A DNA stretch of 25,889 nt, from positions 44,813 through 70,701 of the forward strand of contig JAAAVE010000002.1 in the NCBI GenBank assembly GCA_015679605.1, in the 5' to 3' direction. Shown here piece after piece: positions 1-12,352 of the stretch; positions within the stretch are counted from its first letter, which is position 1; every line of letters starts with the position of its first letter. Origin of the DNA: Podila epigama (Eukaryota; Mortierellomycota; Mortierellomycetes; Mortierellales; Mortierellaceae). The position numbers and the translations under genes are program-made. The notes under the pieces were generated by a model. The model did not search any database. It saw only the letters and a list, made by a program, of their open reading frames with translations, and was not told the origin of the DNA.

Positions 1-13
1 ATGAGTAACTTAC

Positions 14-3000
14 ATCGATGTTTCCAATGGCCATGGTGAGGACATTAAAGAGGTACATGATAGGGTTGTGGCTCGAAGTTTTCTTCTGGGCTTCTTCAAT
101 GTTGACGTGATCCGATCGCATGAAGGAGAGGTTGACCTTCATCGGGTGAAGATGCAACACCTCAAAGAACAATTGACTCTCGCCATCGTTAGCCTTTGGC
201 TCTGGGAGATCCAAGTTCTCGTCACAGAGCTGTGCTTTGTTTGGATCCTCAGTCCATCCAGGAACATTGAACTTTGTAAACTCAAGCAAAGTCAGTAAGA
301 AGTCCTCGTCCATAGTGATGGTCAGTTCTTGAACCAAGGCAGAGAAGTACTTAAAGTACACCACACCGTGTGTTTCATCCTTGGCTCGGACAAGGGCACT
401 GTGCAGGGTTGGGTGAACGGTGGCATCCTTGCTATCCTTGGGCATCTGAGTTGGGCGGAGGATGATAGGACTGGATCCTCCGTATAGTTGGTTATCGATT
501 TGGAGCCATTTGACCAACATGTTCACGGATTGGTACATGTTAGAGTCCGTGTAACGCATCTCGAGCCCTGTCATGGACAAGTAGATTAACTCTTGCATCC
601 TTTGGTTCAGGATCGAGATACCGATGCATTCCAAGCGAACTTGGAAACTAAAGGTCACAACAGCGTCGACATCAATGACTTCAAAGCCGTCCTTGGCCCC
701 ATCTTTGTTTCCACTTTCATGCTCGCGCTCATCCCCTCCTTCTGTCAGAGTCAACTGGCTCGAAGACCGCTGCTTGAACAACGACTGCTTCGAGTCATAA
801 TCCTCCAGAACCAGAACTTGAGTTGGACCTTCGGCAATGACATCAATCGAAAGAATACTGTATGTGTCTCCAGCTGGGAACTTGAATGGAACCAATGAAC
901 CGATTTCCTGAAGGCTGACCTCTCTCTCTCGCCCATTGACAGTCAACACCAGCGCCTTTTCCTTCATATAAGGAAGGTCCCAAGAATAAGCCATGCTATC
1001 GCCAGCCTTGAGCTTGTACTGCTTGGCAGCATTGCTCGAAAAGGATGCAGTCGAAGCTGAAGCTGAGCCATCGTTGCGGTTGGAACTCTACAAATTGGAT
1101 AATACTTGCTGAGTTAGAGAATGCACCTCACAAACGTAACCTTCGTGCATTTGACAAAGGTAGCACTAATAAAAAACCCCTCGAGTCTCACGAATACTTA
1201 CATGTTGGCAGAACGAAATGTCCCATGATGACCTATTGTCAATCCGATATGGCCAACGTCCTTCTTCCTTGTGCAAAACAATGAACACAGTTGCAACCTC
1301 CATCATCACTTGTACTCGGATAAGCTCAACCACACCGTCACTTCTGACAATGCTAACATGAATCTTGCCCATCTCGTCAATATTGAACGGCGCGGTCCTA
1401 ATAAACAAGCAATGCGAGGATGGAACTTGTGTGAGTTTCAACTCTATAAACATGTAACATGAATTGCAATCAACGTGAAAAACATGTGCGCAGCTCATAC
1501 CATCGCGAAGTAACACCTGGCAATCGAAGTGAGAGCAGTTTTTGTTGTCCTTGACGGAGGTAGCGAAGAGGGACACGCTGGTGGGCTGGCAAGAGTGTGG
1601 TATAGTTGGAGCCAAATTCTCTAAAGCTCAAGTCCTCGTCAAGGTTGTTCTTGACAATGAACCTGGGCGTAATGGTTACAACCTTAGTCAGAGCATATTT
1701 GCCCTTGCCGAGCTCTACATTCACTCCCAAATGAATGTCTTCAGGACGATCCATCGCTTGGACAGCGATTTCCATAATACTGCCCACGGCTTCAAAACTG
1801 ACGGGCCGACTCCACTGAGAAGTACCTCCGACTTGGACGAGCATACGATTTCCGTTCTCGGTCTTTCCATATGAGAACATGAGCGGGAGAGCCTTATTAT
1901 GAACCATGCGGTTGGCACCTTGCCCAGCGGCAATCTTGGCATTCTGCATGAACGATTTTGCCTTGAAAATAAGATCCAATCCCGTCTTGTTCAAAATCAC
2001 ATAAGGAGTGAAAATACTGAACTTGACTGCTCCACCCGAGTCAGGGATCACGCTAAGGAAAGGTGGGCAAAAAAAAGATTAAAAGATAGATACATGTTAA
2101 AATAGCGAGGCAGAGTACACAGGATAATACCTCTCCACATTTGTATTTTAATGTTCACTTACTGTCGGTGGATGCCAAGGACCAACTTCAAACCATCGGG
2201 ATCAACAAGCGTGAGAGTGTTCTCGACAGGTAGCTCATCAGGGTCGTGAGAACTGACGATGGAATACTCGCTCGCGGCGAACGAAGTATTCTCAAGAACA
2301 ACACTCAGCAGCATCAAGTTCCTGACATCGACTGTGTGCAATGGCGAGATACCGCCTTTGCGAAGGTACGACGTCAAAACCGGTCCACTGTGTTTGGGCG
2401 ATGCCTTTTCCATGACTGTGTATTGCATGTTGTATGGTAACAGATTCTCAATCTCGACTGGGGCGCTGAGTCGAATAGTCATGTACGGGTAATCCCTTGC
2501 CAGCGGGTCAAAGTTGTCAGTCCCTCCTCGGACCTGGAACCGGAAGGGTTGGTGGTTCTGCTCCTCGTTCGATCTGCAGCTCACAGAGTTCACTGCTGCA
2601 CCATCCGAGCTATACCTCTGCTGACGATGCTGTTGCGAAACAAGATCCCTCCAGTAGATGGTCTCAGTGCTCCAGCTAAAGTTGAAGCCAGGGTCGGGGC
2701 GGACCAGTAGTTTGTGTTTGTAGGCAGCCTCAATAGGGACTGAATAGTCTTCGCCTGGTGCAATCTTGTGCGCACTAGAAAGAAACTTTCTCTTTTCATC
2801 GACGACAACTACCTCAATGTTGACCGATGTGGCGTTCTCAACCAGCAATGCTGAGCTGAATGTAACTACTTTAACGTTGTTCTTGATCTGAATATCAACC
2901 GCAACGCGGTGCGAGACCTTGTTGAGCTTTGGACGAAGCACGTACAGGTAGCGACCTTCTCTTTCGACAGGGACGTCCTTCAAGCTCTCCCAGGGCACGC

Positions 3001-6000
3001 CGTCAAATTGGATACCCAGCGTATTCTTCTTGCTTGCGACCGTCTAGAGTTCAGAAACGATTCAAGGAGAATAAGTCTGTCAGTTCGAAACAAAGTGGGA
3101 AAAGCTTCTACCTATTACAGATGTATCAATAAAAATGACAAACCTCTCTCATCTTTCGCCAATCGTCAAAACGCCATGGAAGGTTGGCACCATCCTTCAT
3201 CTTGTGCACAACAATATCAATGTTGTTCTCTGATTCGGCCCAGACATGGAGTGGATAACCTGTTCTGTTCCTCAGGATATATGGCACCAAAGTCTCTCTG
3301 TTAACAGAGGAGCCATGCTCAGGTTCCTTCTGGATCGTGGTCATGATCTGGAGTGCAGTCTCGATGAATGTGTGGGAAATATTGATGTTAAGGTCCTGTT
3401 TGGAAAACACATCAATCATCATATTGGCAGGTTGAACGGCCTTGGCAACATGAATGACCAACTGCCACGGCTCAAGGAGAGGCTCCCAGTGAGAGTTCCT
3501 AACGTTGAAGTAGTTGATGCTCGGTCGCAGGGAGGTATCCACCTTCATTTCCGAAGACCACTCCTTCACCTCCAGATCAAATCTATCCAGCTTCAGATCC
3601 AGCATGGGCAAACTGTGCATGTCGTCAATGAGGATGAGCTGTAAGCCTTGGATAACACCCTTGAGAGTCTCGCGGGTAGAGACAAACGATGCCTCCTCCA
3701 TCAGACGCTTGGCATTGGCCCTGGGTGTGGCTTCAGGGGCCAAAACCACGGTTGAGGAACGTCTGTTATCCTTGCCAGCATTGGCTACCTCCAACTGCGA
3801 TTGCTCTGTAGCTGGAAGGGCCTTGGACTGCAGCTCAGTGGCCTTATTGATAATGTCCATCACGAGCATAGCATCACGGTACGACAATCTCAAAACCAAG
3901 GGCCGCACATCCAATGTGATGTTGGTGAGTTGGTGGCCAGGTGTAGGTGAACGGGTACCGAGTGACAATGCAACGTCAAAATTATCAATAAAGCGCAGGG
4001 AGGTGTCCTCTCGCTTATCCATCTTGCAAAGGAACATACCAACTCGGTCGACAATAAGTGACATGGTCTCCTGCTGCGACATGACAACCTGGTGAGCTGA
4101 AAGGATGATCGCATCCGTCGCAGAACTTGATGCGTTTGCAAGTAAAATGATTTCTGGGGAAACGACGCTGACGCGGTAGTGCAGACCAGGTCCTTGTTCT
4201 ACAGGCTTGGGAGGCTCGATCGGTTTCGCTGCGGACAATCGGCGGCCAGAGGCTGTCTTTACTCTGGCGGAGGCGGGGCTGTTGGAGGAGGTGCTCCTGG
4301 GACCCTTGGCTGGTTCAGGTGCGGCAGGCTGGGCCAGTGCACTCATGAAGTAATTTTGGAGCGCAAAGATGTACTCCAAGTGGAAAATGATTTTAGGACT
4401 ATCCACGTTCACCAAGGCAAGCATGCTTTTATCGTCAAAGCTTGTCAGTGAGAGCGAGATCTGGGGGCTGTCATGAAGGTTAGCTGGGATGATCTCACGG
4501 AAGCGAGTCTTCACGTTGCGTCGAGTGTCGTTGATGATGAGATCCTGGATTGTCAACTCGGCCTGCATAGTCGAGTCCGTCAACATCTTGTACTTGAAGT
4601 CAGTCTGAGAGAGCGAAAACTTTGAGAAACTACAGTCGCGTAGCTCCTCCTTTTGGGTGGCATCGCCTTGGTAGATCTCAAGAGTCACCTTGGGCAAGTT
4701 GAAGACGAGGTCAATTGACGTCCACTTTTCATCTGTCGACTTGACTGGTGGAGCTGGTGGCGGAACTTGTGCTGAAGGAATTCCAGCCGAGGCTGCCAAC
4801 GCATCCGTGTCCTCTTCGCTGCCTCCACCAAGCGCACGGGCAACAGACATGGAGATGTCATATAGCGTCCTATACTGAAGCTCAGTGAGGTTCATACTGA
4901 TGTCAGACATACGGCCAACGAGTTCCATATCTGGACGTGCGAGACCTTCCTTATGGGCTGCGCGAATCAGATCAAACGAAATGTCGACGTCCTCAATGAT
5001 CTGGAGCTCCTGTACAGACTCCTTGAAGTAGAACTGGCTCAAAAGGTTGATGGAGTGAATTCCCAGTGTGAGGTGATCCAGAGTACCATGGGGGATATGC
5101 TTATCCTCGATAAAATCGTTGCGAATAGAAATCTCTCCCAAGTTGGCGACAAGGGTGTTCCGAGATTTTGCATCCTTGGGCATGATAACAATTGGAGTAC
5201 TGATCTGGACATCGAAATGGAGTTTGCTAGCAGTGGTCTGCAATGCTTGCGCTTGATTGACGGCAGCGTTTCTAGCAGAGTCGTAAAGGACATGCATCCT
5301 TGCAAACTTTGCAGAAAAGTCGAGAAGCTGCTTGATAGGCTCCTCTAGGAAGGTCAGCTGGAGAGATCCTGCGCGCAAAAAGATGGAGGCGTCGTAGCCA
5401 GGAAAGCTAGAGGATTGCACATCGAACGTCTCATACGCAAAGTCGGCAAACTCTTCTCCTTGGATGGCTAGAATCTGCTGCTTTCCTGGGTTGATATCAT
5501 CAGTGAGCGTAAAGTTACCAAGCTTAACATTCACTCGCATTGTAGGAGGCTTCATAATCACAGAGACGTCGCATTGTGATAGGGCCATGGTCGCCAGACG
5601 TTGGCCGTCATTGTTGAGGATAAAGTTGATACTTGTCATCTTGACCTTGACCTTCATGGTATCCTGTGTGGGTGGAGGTGCTTTGACCTCCATCTGAGAA
5701 GGTGATGATTTCAAAAGACCCCCTTCAGGATGGCTTCCAGTCAGAGGTGTTGGACCTGCTAGGGGTTGGCCTTGCGCTGGAGGACCAGCGAACGTTGTCA
5801 AGATGAAATCGAACAATGTCAACACGCTCTTGCGTGTTAGAATCATGGTGATGGTCGAGAAGGAGATGTCAACGGTCGCATCGATGCCCTTATACTTTGT
5901 CAAGTATTCAGGGGAGATCGGATTCACTTTAGTATACTTGACTCGGACGAGGTCCTCGCTGCGACCCGCTACTGGGGATCTGCCGTCTGCGTCGGATGAA

Positions 6001-9000
6001 ATCAGGTACGGGTATAGTGAGTCGCTGTCGACCTTGTCTTCAACATAGAGTGACCCGAGAACAATGTCAACGGCCATATCCACAGGACGGATAACGAGCT
6101 GCAGGTTGAACCGTTCAACAATCAGGTCGGCCAGGACTCTATCAGGCTTATTGACATCATGTGAAGCCTTTTTCAATGTCACTGCAAACTTGGTGACCTT
6201 GAAACTGAATTCGAATGTCTTTTGGAAGAGTTGTGCGCGGCTCAGTTCCTAAGTTTGAAAAATGGTTTTGGCGAGAAAGAGGCCGAAAATGAACAAGTCC
6301 GTAAATCAAACCGAGGAAAAGTAAAAAGCACAAATGGTAAACTACTCTATTAGAGATAGTCTGTCAACATACCTTATTCTTCTCTTCAGTCTCCTTCTTA
6401 TTGCCAGCCTTGGAGCCATGTTCATCTTCCGAGTCTCCTTCGGTGGTGTCACCAAGAACAAGGTCATCTTTGTAGTTGCTCCTTGACAGGAGAGGTCCGA
6501 TCGAGCTCTTTGGTTTCGCAGGAGTTGAAGCAGCGGCAGCTGCTTCAGGATCCTTGGGGACAACCAAGTCCACAATGCGCATCAACGTCTTATACTTTCG
6601 GTCCGAAAAATTGATCTGCAAAAGCGGCAAGTCTCCAAAGACTCTGATCTTTGTGAGGTTGGGGGCTTGTGGCAGAATTGAGAGGTGGACATGGAATGTC
6701 ATGTTAATCTTGTCAATGACATGCATGTCATTCTCCTTGCTTGGTTTGCGGATTTGTTCCAAACAGCGTTCGACAGACTGACCGACTAGGAGCTATAGAA
6801 GGAAGCGTGAGTAATTCAACCATACACAGCTATGCCCCCTGTGCCTCAGATACTCTTTGCAATGTCCTTACCTGCGTGCTAGAAAGCTGGACAATAAAAC
6901 GGTCATACATAAGATCCTCAAGCTTTTCAAAGTCTGTGGCGTCCAGTGTGCGCTTTTGGTTGCTCTCCACAACAGCCATATCCTCCTTTGATACGAGATT
7001 ACTCTCCACAAAGATGTGACCCACGTCGAGCACGGCAACAAGTGCATTGATGTCAGTACAACTAATTTGATGAAATGAAGGGAAAAGTGAATAACAAGTA
7101 AATTTCAGAGTAACCTCCTGAGGAAGAGAGAGGGCGCCAACTGAGAACACGCCATTGTAGCACATCAAATCAAAGCAATACCTCTCAGGGAAAATCATGA
7201 CGGGCGCATCCATATCAACCTTAAGGTCCAGTCGCTTGTGCTCTTCCAGTGCGTATTCAAGGCCAGCACGAGTTTGCGCTGCCAACCCTTCCAAAGTGTC
7301 ACCTGCTGCCTCCAGAAGAGCATTGATACTGTCAGCTTCGCTCGGAGGTGGCTTCAAGAAATCAATGACAGTGTCCACCGTCTTGGGGTTATAGAGAATC
7401 TCCAAATGCCTCATCTTGACTTCGAGCACATTGTCTGCATGATTATCTAGAGGGTTATGCTCAAAATCAACAGAAAAGAACGGGTTGAACCTCGGAGTCC
7501 TAAGATGAAAAGTATAACAAGTGCCGGTTTTAGTTAGTCAGGTGTACAGTCACTAGAACCACGCGCTTCTTTCTCTGTCAGTGAAAGGGCAACGGAGAAC
7601 TTACTCAGAGTCGGTCGAGTTGCGTTGACTATTTTCACCTCCATAAATTGTTTCACCGTCAGACACATGTGAGGCCAAGCTTTTCTTGGATTCGGCTTCT
7701 TTGACCCGGATGATCTTGGGGTAGAGCGTGTTTTGGGTTGTACCGTCGATGCAGGTCAGCCCACCCAGAGCGATTCCTGCCTTGAAATTGTCGGGACGCT
7801 GCAGGACATTGGCAAGGAACGTGTCAAATACTATGCTAAAGATTGTCATGTTGGCGCCATGTGGATCCTTCTTCAAGGCAAAGGATCCCGTCCGTAGCTT
7901 AGCGTCGATGGCAAAAAGGATAGTGTCCTTGGCTTCTTCCAGGTTTGACTGCAGAGCAGCCTTTTCGTCATAGTCAATAACATCGTACAGTTGCTGCTTC
8001 TGTGCATCGGTAAGTGTTGTCGAGTCTTCCTCCTATGATTTCAAAAGAGTTTGGTGGTTAACAAGTGCTAGGTTACAGGGACATGCATAAATACTACGCT
8101 CGCCGATAGAAGATATGAATGACAAAAATAACACTGTGACAAACCTTTGAAGTGTCAGAGGTGGTGGTATCGCCAGAGCCATACCACCAGGAACTAAGCC
8201 AACCCTTGGGTTGCTCTGCGACTTGCTTCTTCTCAATCAAGATTTTCTCTCGTCGAAGAATTCCTTTTGCGATACTCCGGTAAAGGCGGATGTCCTCATA
8301 CGACAACTTCCACTCAAGGGCCTTGAGTCGTTCTTCGTCTTCCAAATCATTGCGACCCAATTTATGATTCTTGTACAGTTCAACGTACGCAACACGGTCG
8401 TCACGGCGCTCCTCAAAGTATGCCCAGGTCCACCTTTTGTTCCTCTCGTGAATCTGTGACAAGATGGCATTTCCTGCGTATCGGAACCAAGCCCGAGGGT
8501 CCTTTTTTGGAGTGATCTCCTTGGGGGGCCGGAATTTGCGGAACTAGAGAGGGGAGTCAGATGTATGGTTAGCAACAGCGTTGGTAGAGACGATTTACTT
8601 TTTGTTGTCGTGCAACGCTCCATAACAAGGATAGACTTACTTCATGTTGACGCATAAATGCGTGGAATAGTCCCATCATGAGCAAAACATTTTTGTACTG
8701 TTCATCGTCCACTACGAAACCTAGCTCGTCAAAGTTCAACGCGACTCCTGCCTTGGGAACATCGCCGCCATAGCGCTTGTTGAGTTTAATTTTTCCCGTT
8801 CCCGAAACTGGTTTTAGAATATATTGATGTTCATCAGGAATGTGCTCGGCTTTGGCAATAAGCTCGACGAACGCTTTCAAGGCATCGTCCTTGCCCTTTC
8901 CTGCCAGGGACCTTGAGTCTGTATTCCAGTACAACGCAAGAGAGTCCAGTGTAGCCAACTAGTAAAAAATATCATACATGAGGTGTGAGGTTCTGGCGAA

Positions 9001-10292
9001 GCAAGTATGATTTGCAGGAACAATGCTAGGATATATCTGAATAACAGGGTCGTACCTTGTGGATGGTGTTGGTTTCATCGTGAATGAAGGTAGGGACCCA
9101 TTCACCATCGGTGGAGACTGCTGAGAGCTGAGATAAAGTCAATCCAGCGGAGAATGGGTGCTATATCATGCGACAAAAAGTGTGACACGATTAGGATGCT
9201 GTCACACGTTTTTTTTTTCATGCTTGATAGAAACTCAAAGGAGGCAAGAAAGGGGTGGGGAGGCAAGACTACATAACAGGAGGCCTTACATTTGGATCTG
9301 ACAACTTGTCTTCATATCTGACGTGAATGTTGTTAATCGAGACCTGAAGGTTGTCGACCACTTTCGTGATGAGCTGGTTGAGAAAAGTCGCATTCTTCTT
9401 TTCCTCGTCTATTATTGTCCCCGCGTATTATGTGAGAAATCATTTTACCCAACAAAAAACATTAGAGCAAAGTGTGAGAATTGAGCATAGCGGGTCATTG
9501 TTAATGTGAAATCAATGAATTCCCCAGGTTGCGTTGCCTTACCATCCATGCCAGAATTTGGCTTTGTGCTCAGCAGCTCTGCATTGGCCAACCGGTCCTC
9601 TTTTAATGCCTGGGCTCGTGCAGCTTCTTCTTCAGGATCAAACTATTGTAGGGGGGGAGCGTACAAGTTGACATGGCCCGAAATGAATATGGAAGGTCAG
9701 CCCGACTTGTACTCACCATGGAGAGCTCCAAACTGCCCACGTTGCTTACCTCTGACTCGCTTTTGGGGACACAGAGGAGGTACACATTGTTGATGTAAAC
9801 TTTAACAGGCTTGTTCTTCAAGTTCGACCATGGGATACTGAGAGTGAGTTCGCCCAGATAACCTGTTGTTTGACCGATCAAACACAAAGTGTGGGCTGTT
9901 TTAGACGTGGTGCAACATCCTATGATCGACAAAAAAAATAATATGATGTCTAACTTGTCACAAAATACTCGACAGGATCACAAACTTGCCTTCAATAACA
10001 TCTACGGGCAAACTGAACTTGTCGAGAGCGTCCTTTTTGAGGCGAAGGTTTGTCAACTTGACATCGCCTAATACCATCATTTTTGTTCATAGTGGTTAAG
10101 TTGCTGTGTGTGAGTGTGTGTGTTGTAGGGGTGCAAACGTGTTTATGTATCGACAGGACCATGTCAAAGCAACAAAGTTGTAAATGAGACAATACCGCTC
10201 CAAATTGCAATGTTTAGCTGGCTGACATTAAGATTCGTGACATACGGTCCGATGAATCTGTTCAGTAGTCCAGCAACTAGACCTTCCAGCAT
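14..10292 (-). CDS. VPS13: VPS13, bridge-like lipid transfer protein (3' end outside window)
   Basis: Rod-shaped protein that moves lipids between organelles at membrane contact sites. Exons, in transcription order: 10292-10196, 10067-9990, 9862-9750, 9642-9543, 9408-9290, 9160-9056, 8958-8641, 8543-8145, 8032-7605, 7499-7182, 7061-6872, 6792-6373, 6248-3144, 3043-2163, 2052-1501, 1397-1202, 1087-14. All junctions are phase-consistent and total 8493 nt (2831 codons). The N-terminus begins [15 protein letters not shown] and continues through a chorein domain (about residues 1-120), with the family stretches [11 protein letters not shown] and [19 protein letters not shown]. The VAB (SHR-BD) region, about 1880-2475, has six repeats with the expected asparagines near 1889, 2000, 2130, 2245, 2360 and 2462. 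The last exon carries [15 protein letters not shown] and [12 protein letters not shown], typical of the region after VAB. It ends at a GTAAGT donor (13-8), so roughly the last 300 residues of a usual fungal Vps13 are missing. Intron 2 is GC-AG. The donors at 9749 and 9716 and the intron 7181-7062 are judgement calls. Confidence 0.97.
9863..9989 (-). other. VPS13: GC-AG intron 2 of VPS13
   Basis: On the minus strand exon 2 ends ATTGAAG and the intron begins GCAAGT, so the donor dinucleotide is GC. The acceptor is CAACAG at 9868-9863. Using GC gives the unbroken family sequence [16 protein letters not shown]. The nearest GT, 4 bases into the intron, would shift the frame. Apart from the C, the donor matches the consensus perfectly, as known GC-AG introns usually do. 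Confidence 0.85.
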
Positions 10293-10818
10293 TATGAATC
10301 GTTAGCAACGTGTTTGTCACTTGAAGCGGTGTTTCCTGAACGCTTTCAAGAGTACGTGAAATTGACGCAGGGGAAATGATGGACAGTGAATTTTCACGCG
10401 AGTTGTAACGAGGAATTGTTTCTGAGGGAGAGAGGGGAACGTGATAATGAGTGAAAAAGGTGCGTTGACGAGGAATGAATGGATGAATGAATGGATGAAT
10501 GAATGGATGAATGAATGGGTGAAGGGTGGGAAAGAGAAAAGAAGAGTGAGGTTCGTGTGTACCACAGCGGACATATAAAAAAAATAAAAAAATCGCCTCC
10601 AGGGTGGCCCACGCGAATTTATTGTCATCATCCTTTGGTCATCCTCACATTTTTTTTTTTCCCGCGCGATCAATCAAGAAAAAAAATATGAAAATAAAAA
10701 AAAGTTTACACACCCAAGCGACGTACATGTACATGGACGCCCAAGAGGTTCAGGGTCCACACTTGCTGATTACTTCATCTGGAAACTATTTATTATAAGG
10801 TGAACTCGAGTTCTTTCT
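10293..10818. promoter_or_regulatory. Intergenic: VPS13 upstream region and 3' flank of SET gene
   Basis: This 526-bp stretch separates the stop codon of the SET-like gene from the VPS13 start codon; both genes are on the minus strand. It must hold the SET 3' untranslated region and the VPS13 promoter. It contains a 12-bp tandem repeat (10473-10520) and several A-rich runs near 10577-10592 and 10678-10703. No convincing coding frame was found: the overlapping frames of up to 118 codons are low-complexity and driven by the repeat. No clear TATA box or binding site was identified. Confidence 0.6.
10473..10520. repeat. 12-bp tandem repeat, four copies
   Basis: Four consecutive copies of GAATGAATGGAT; the last ends GGGT instead of GGAT. 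It lies about 180-230 bp upstream of the VPS13 start codon, in the intergenic region. Confidence 0.95.
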
Positions 10819-12150
10819 TTACTTCTTGCTCTTCTTCTTGGCAGGCTCCTCATCCTCCTCATCGTCATCCTCATCCTCGTCCTCATCCTCCTCACCTATA
10901 AAGAGAGTCAAGTCAGTCAGTCATTTAGAGCTATAAAACAATGCCCTTAGAATATAATAATAACAACGAGGGGAAAAAAAACATACCGCTGAGGGCAATT
11001 GAGCCTTCAGAGTCATCAAACTCATCATCGTCGTCGTTAGCATAAATCCTATAGGATGACGAAAAAAAAAAAAAAAAAAAAAAAAAACGTCAGTCTAAAG
11101 TACTCCAGTAAACTAGAGTTTACAACTTGTAACTCGTACACCAAGCTCATCTTCTTGTCCGTTACTCAAACTTTGTTGAATGACCTCCCCCCCCTCCTCC
11201 CTTTTTTTTTTCTCACTGCCCCCCTTGTTCATTTTGACCCAGGTGCACTTACGAAAGGGCCTCAGGGAACAACTCGCTGGCGATAAACTGGGCAATGGTG
11301 ACATCCTCATCGTTAAAGTACGAGAAGAAAGAATCGCTCTGTTCGGCGCCCTTCTTGCGCTTGCCTTTAGTCAAGTCCTTGCCTTCCTTCCAGTTGATAG
11401 TGAAAGGTTCAGCCACCTGCTCGTCATCCTTGAAGATGACCTTCTTGATCAACTCCTTGTTGGTAAAGTACTCGTTGTCGCTGAAGGTCTATGAGGGGTA
11501 TGGTTGCATTTGCTCCCTGTTAGATACATATTCAGAGTTTCCTTTAGAAAGTACACTCCAAGATCTTTTGTCTTTCAAGTTTTACTTACAAAGATAACGT
11601 CAAAGGTGCGGACCTCCTTGGGGTTAACCTTGACCCACACATCGGTCAAATGTTCCAAGGCCTGTTGGTAAGTGTGTATAAATGTGTGTGAAAAGATAAC
11701 AAATCAATTAGAGAAGGCTAAATGTCTCAGCAAACGGGATACTGACAATGACACCATGTCAAAGCTGACAATAGCAGAGCAAAGTAAAGACAAAGGCAGT
11801 TATTTACAGGCACATCATCCTCCTCGATGATCTGGGCAAGACCCATATGGTTACGGAAGACAGTGAGCCAGAATTGAGGGATCTGGGAGCAGATGGCGCG
11901 GCGCTTCTCATAGAGAGGGGTCATCAATTCGAAACGCTTGGCAACTTTTGTACAGTGATGCCATGGCGAGGGTTAGTTTATAGGCCTTGAAGAGCAATAG
12001 AAACGAAAGATAGTGATCACAAAAAGGCTGCAGAGACGAATGCAAAAAAAGAACTGTAGTCTTACCAAGCTCCTGTTCGATCTTGTCGGCCTCCTTGTTG
12101 AAGGATTCAATTTCCTCCTGGAACTTTTCCAAACCATTAGTCTCGGACAT
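10819..12150 (-). CDS. SET: SET/Vps75-type NAP-family histone chaperone
   Basis: Predicted histone chaperone of the nucleosome assembly protein family, acting on H3-H4 and chromatin in the nucleus. Exons: 12150-12066, 11944-11808, 11661-11590, 11488-11253, 11048-10987, 10895-10819; total 669 nt, 222 aa, close to the usual SET length without long tails. It starts MSETNGLEKFQEEIESFNKE, the long N-terminal dimerisation helix. Then comes the NAP core with IPQFWLTVFRNH (about 50-61), FTINWKEGKDLT (about 127-138) and SFFSYF (about 151-156), all diagnostic of SET rather than NAP1. The C-terminal 45 residues are almost entirely Asp/Glu, then end in a short basic KKKSKK, which could act as a nuclear signal. 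The start at 12150 was preferred over an in-frame upstream ATG-like codon because family similarity begins there. Divergent from the M16 peptidase gene, 202 bp between start codons. Confidence 0.9.
11062..11087. repeat. A26 homopolymer inside a SET-gene intron
   Basis: An uninterrupted run of 26 A on the plus strand. In the transcribed (minus) strand it is a T26 tract 11 bases upstream of the acceptor AG (11050-11049) of exon 5, so it occupies the polypyrimidine-tract position. Such runs are prone to length variation and sequencing error. Confidence 0.9.
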
Positions 12151-12352
12151 GTTGAGATGTGTGTATGTGTGATGTGAATGAGTGAAGATCAAAAAGGAGA
12201 GTAGGAAAAAAAAAACCGCGTCTCACACTCACTGACCAAAAAAAAAGGCACAGTCACGCTGTTCATCTTTAGTCGCGCCAAAGACACCATGGTAAAGTTG
12301 TCTTTTTTTCACACAATCCACTTCCAACTTCATTCAGAAAAAAGCATCAAGA
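12151..12352. promoter_or_regulatory. Divergent promoter region between SET-like and M16 peptidase genes
   Basis: 202 bp lie between the two start codons, which face away from each other, so both core promoters and 5' untranslated regions must sit here. The sequence has homopolymer runs of A (near 12209-12216 and 12238-12246) and T (near 12302-12309). No TATA box was evident. Confidence 0.6.

Noticed and set aside
1398-1443. Earlier acceptors (TATAG at 1448-1444) for VPS13 exon 16
   Set aside because: They leave a stop codon or the wrong phase after the donor at 1500; the acceptor at 1399-1398 gives W-TAPFNID in frame.
3514-4095. 193-codon plus-strand open frame inside VPS13
   Set aside because: Antisense shadow of the long VPS13 exon; composition follows the opposite frame and no family is recognised. 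The same applies to other plus-strand frames in 2246-7973.
7062-7114. Alternative 53-nt intron in VPS13 starting at GTTACT
   Set aside because: Removing 53 nt shifts the frame and gives a stop within three codons; the 120-nt intron from 7181 keeps the frame and the family sequence.
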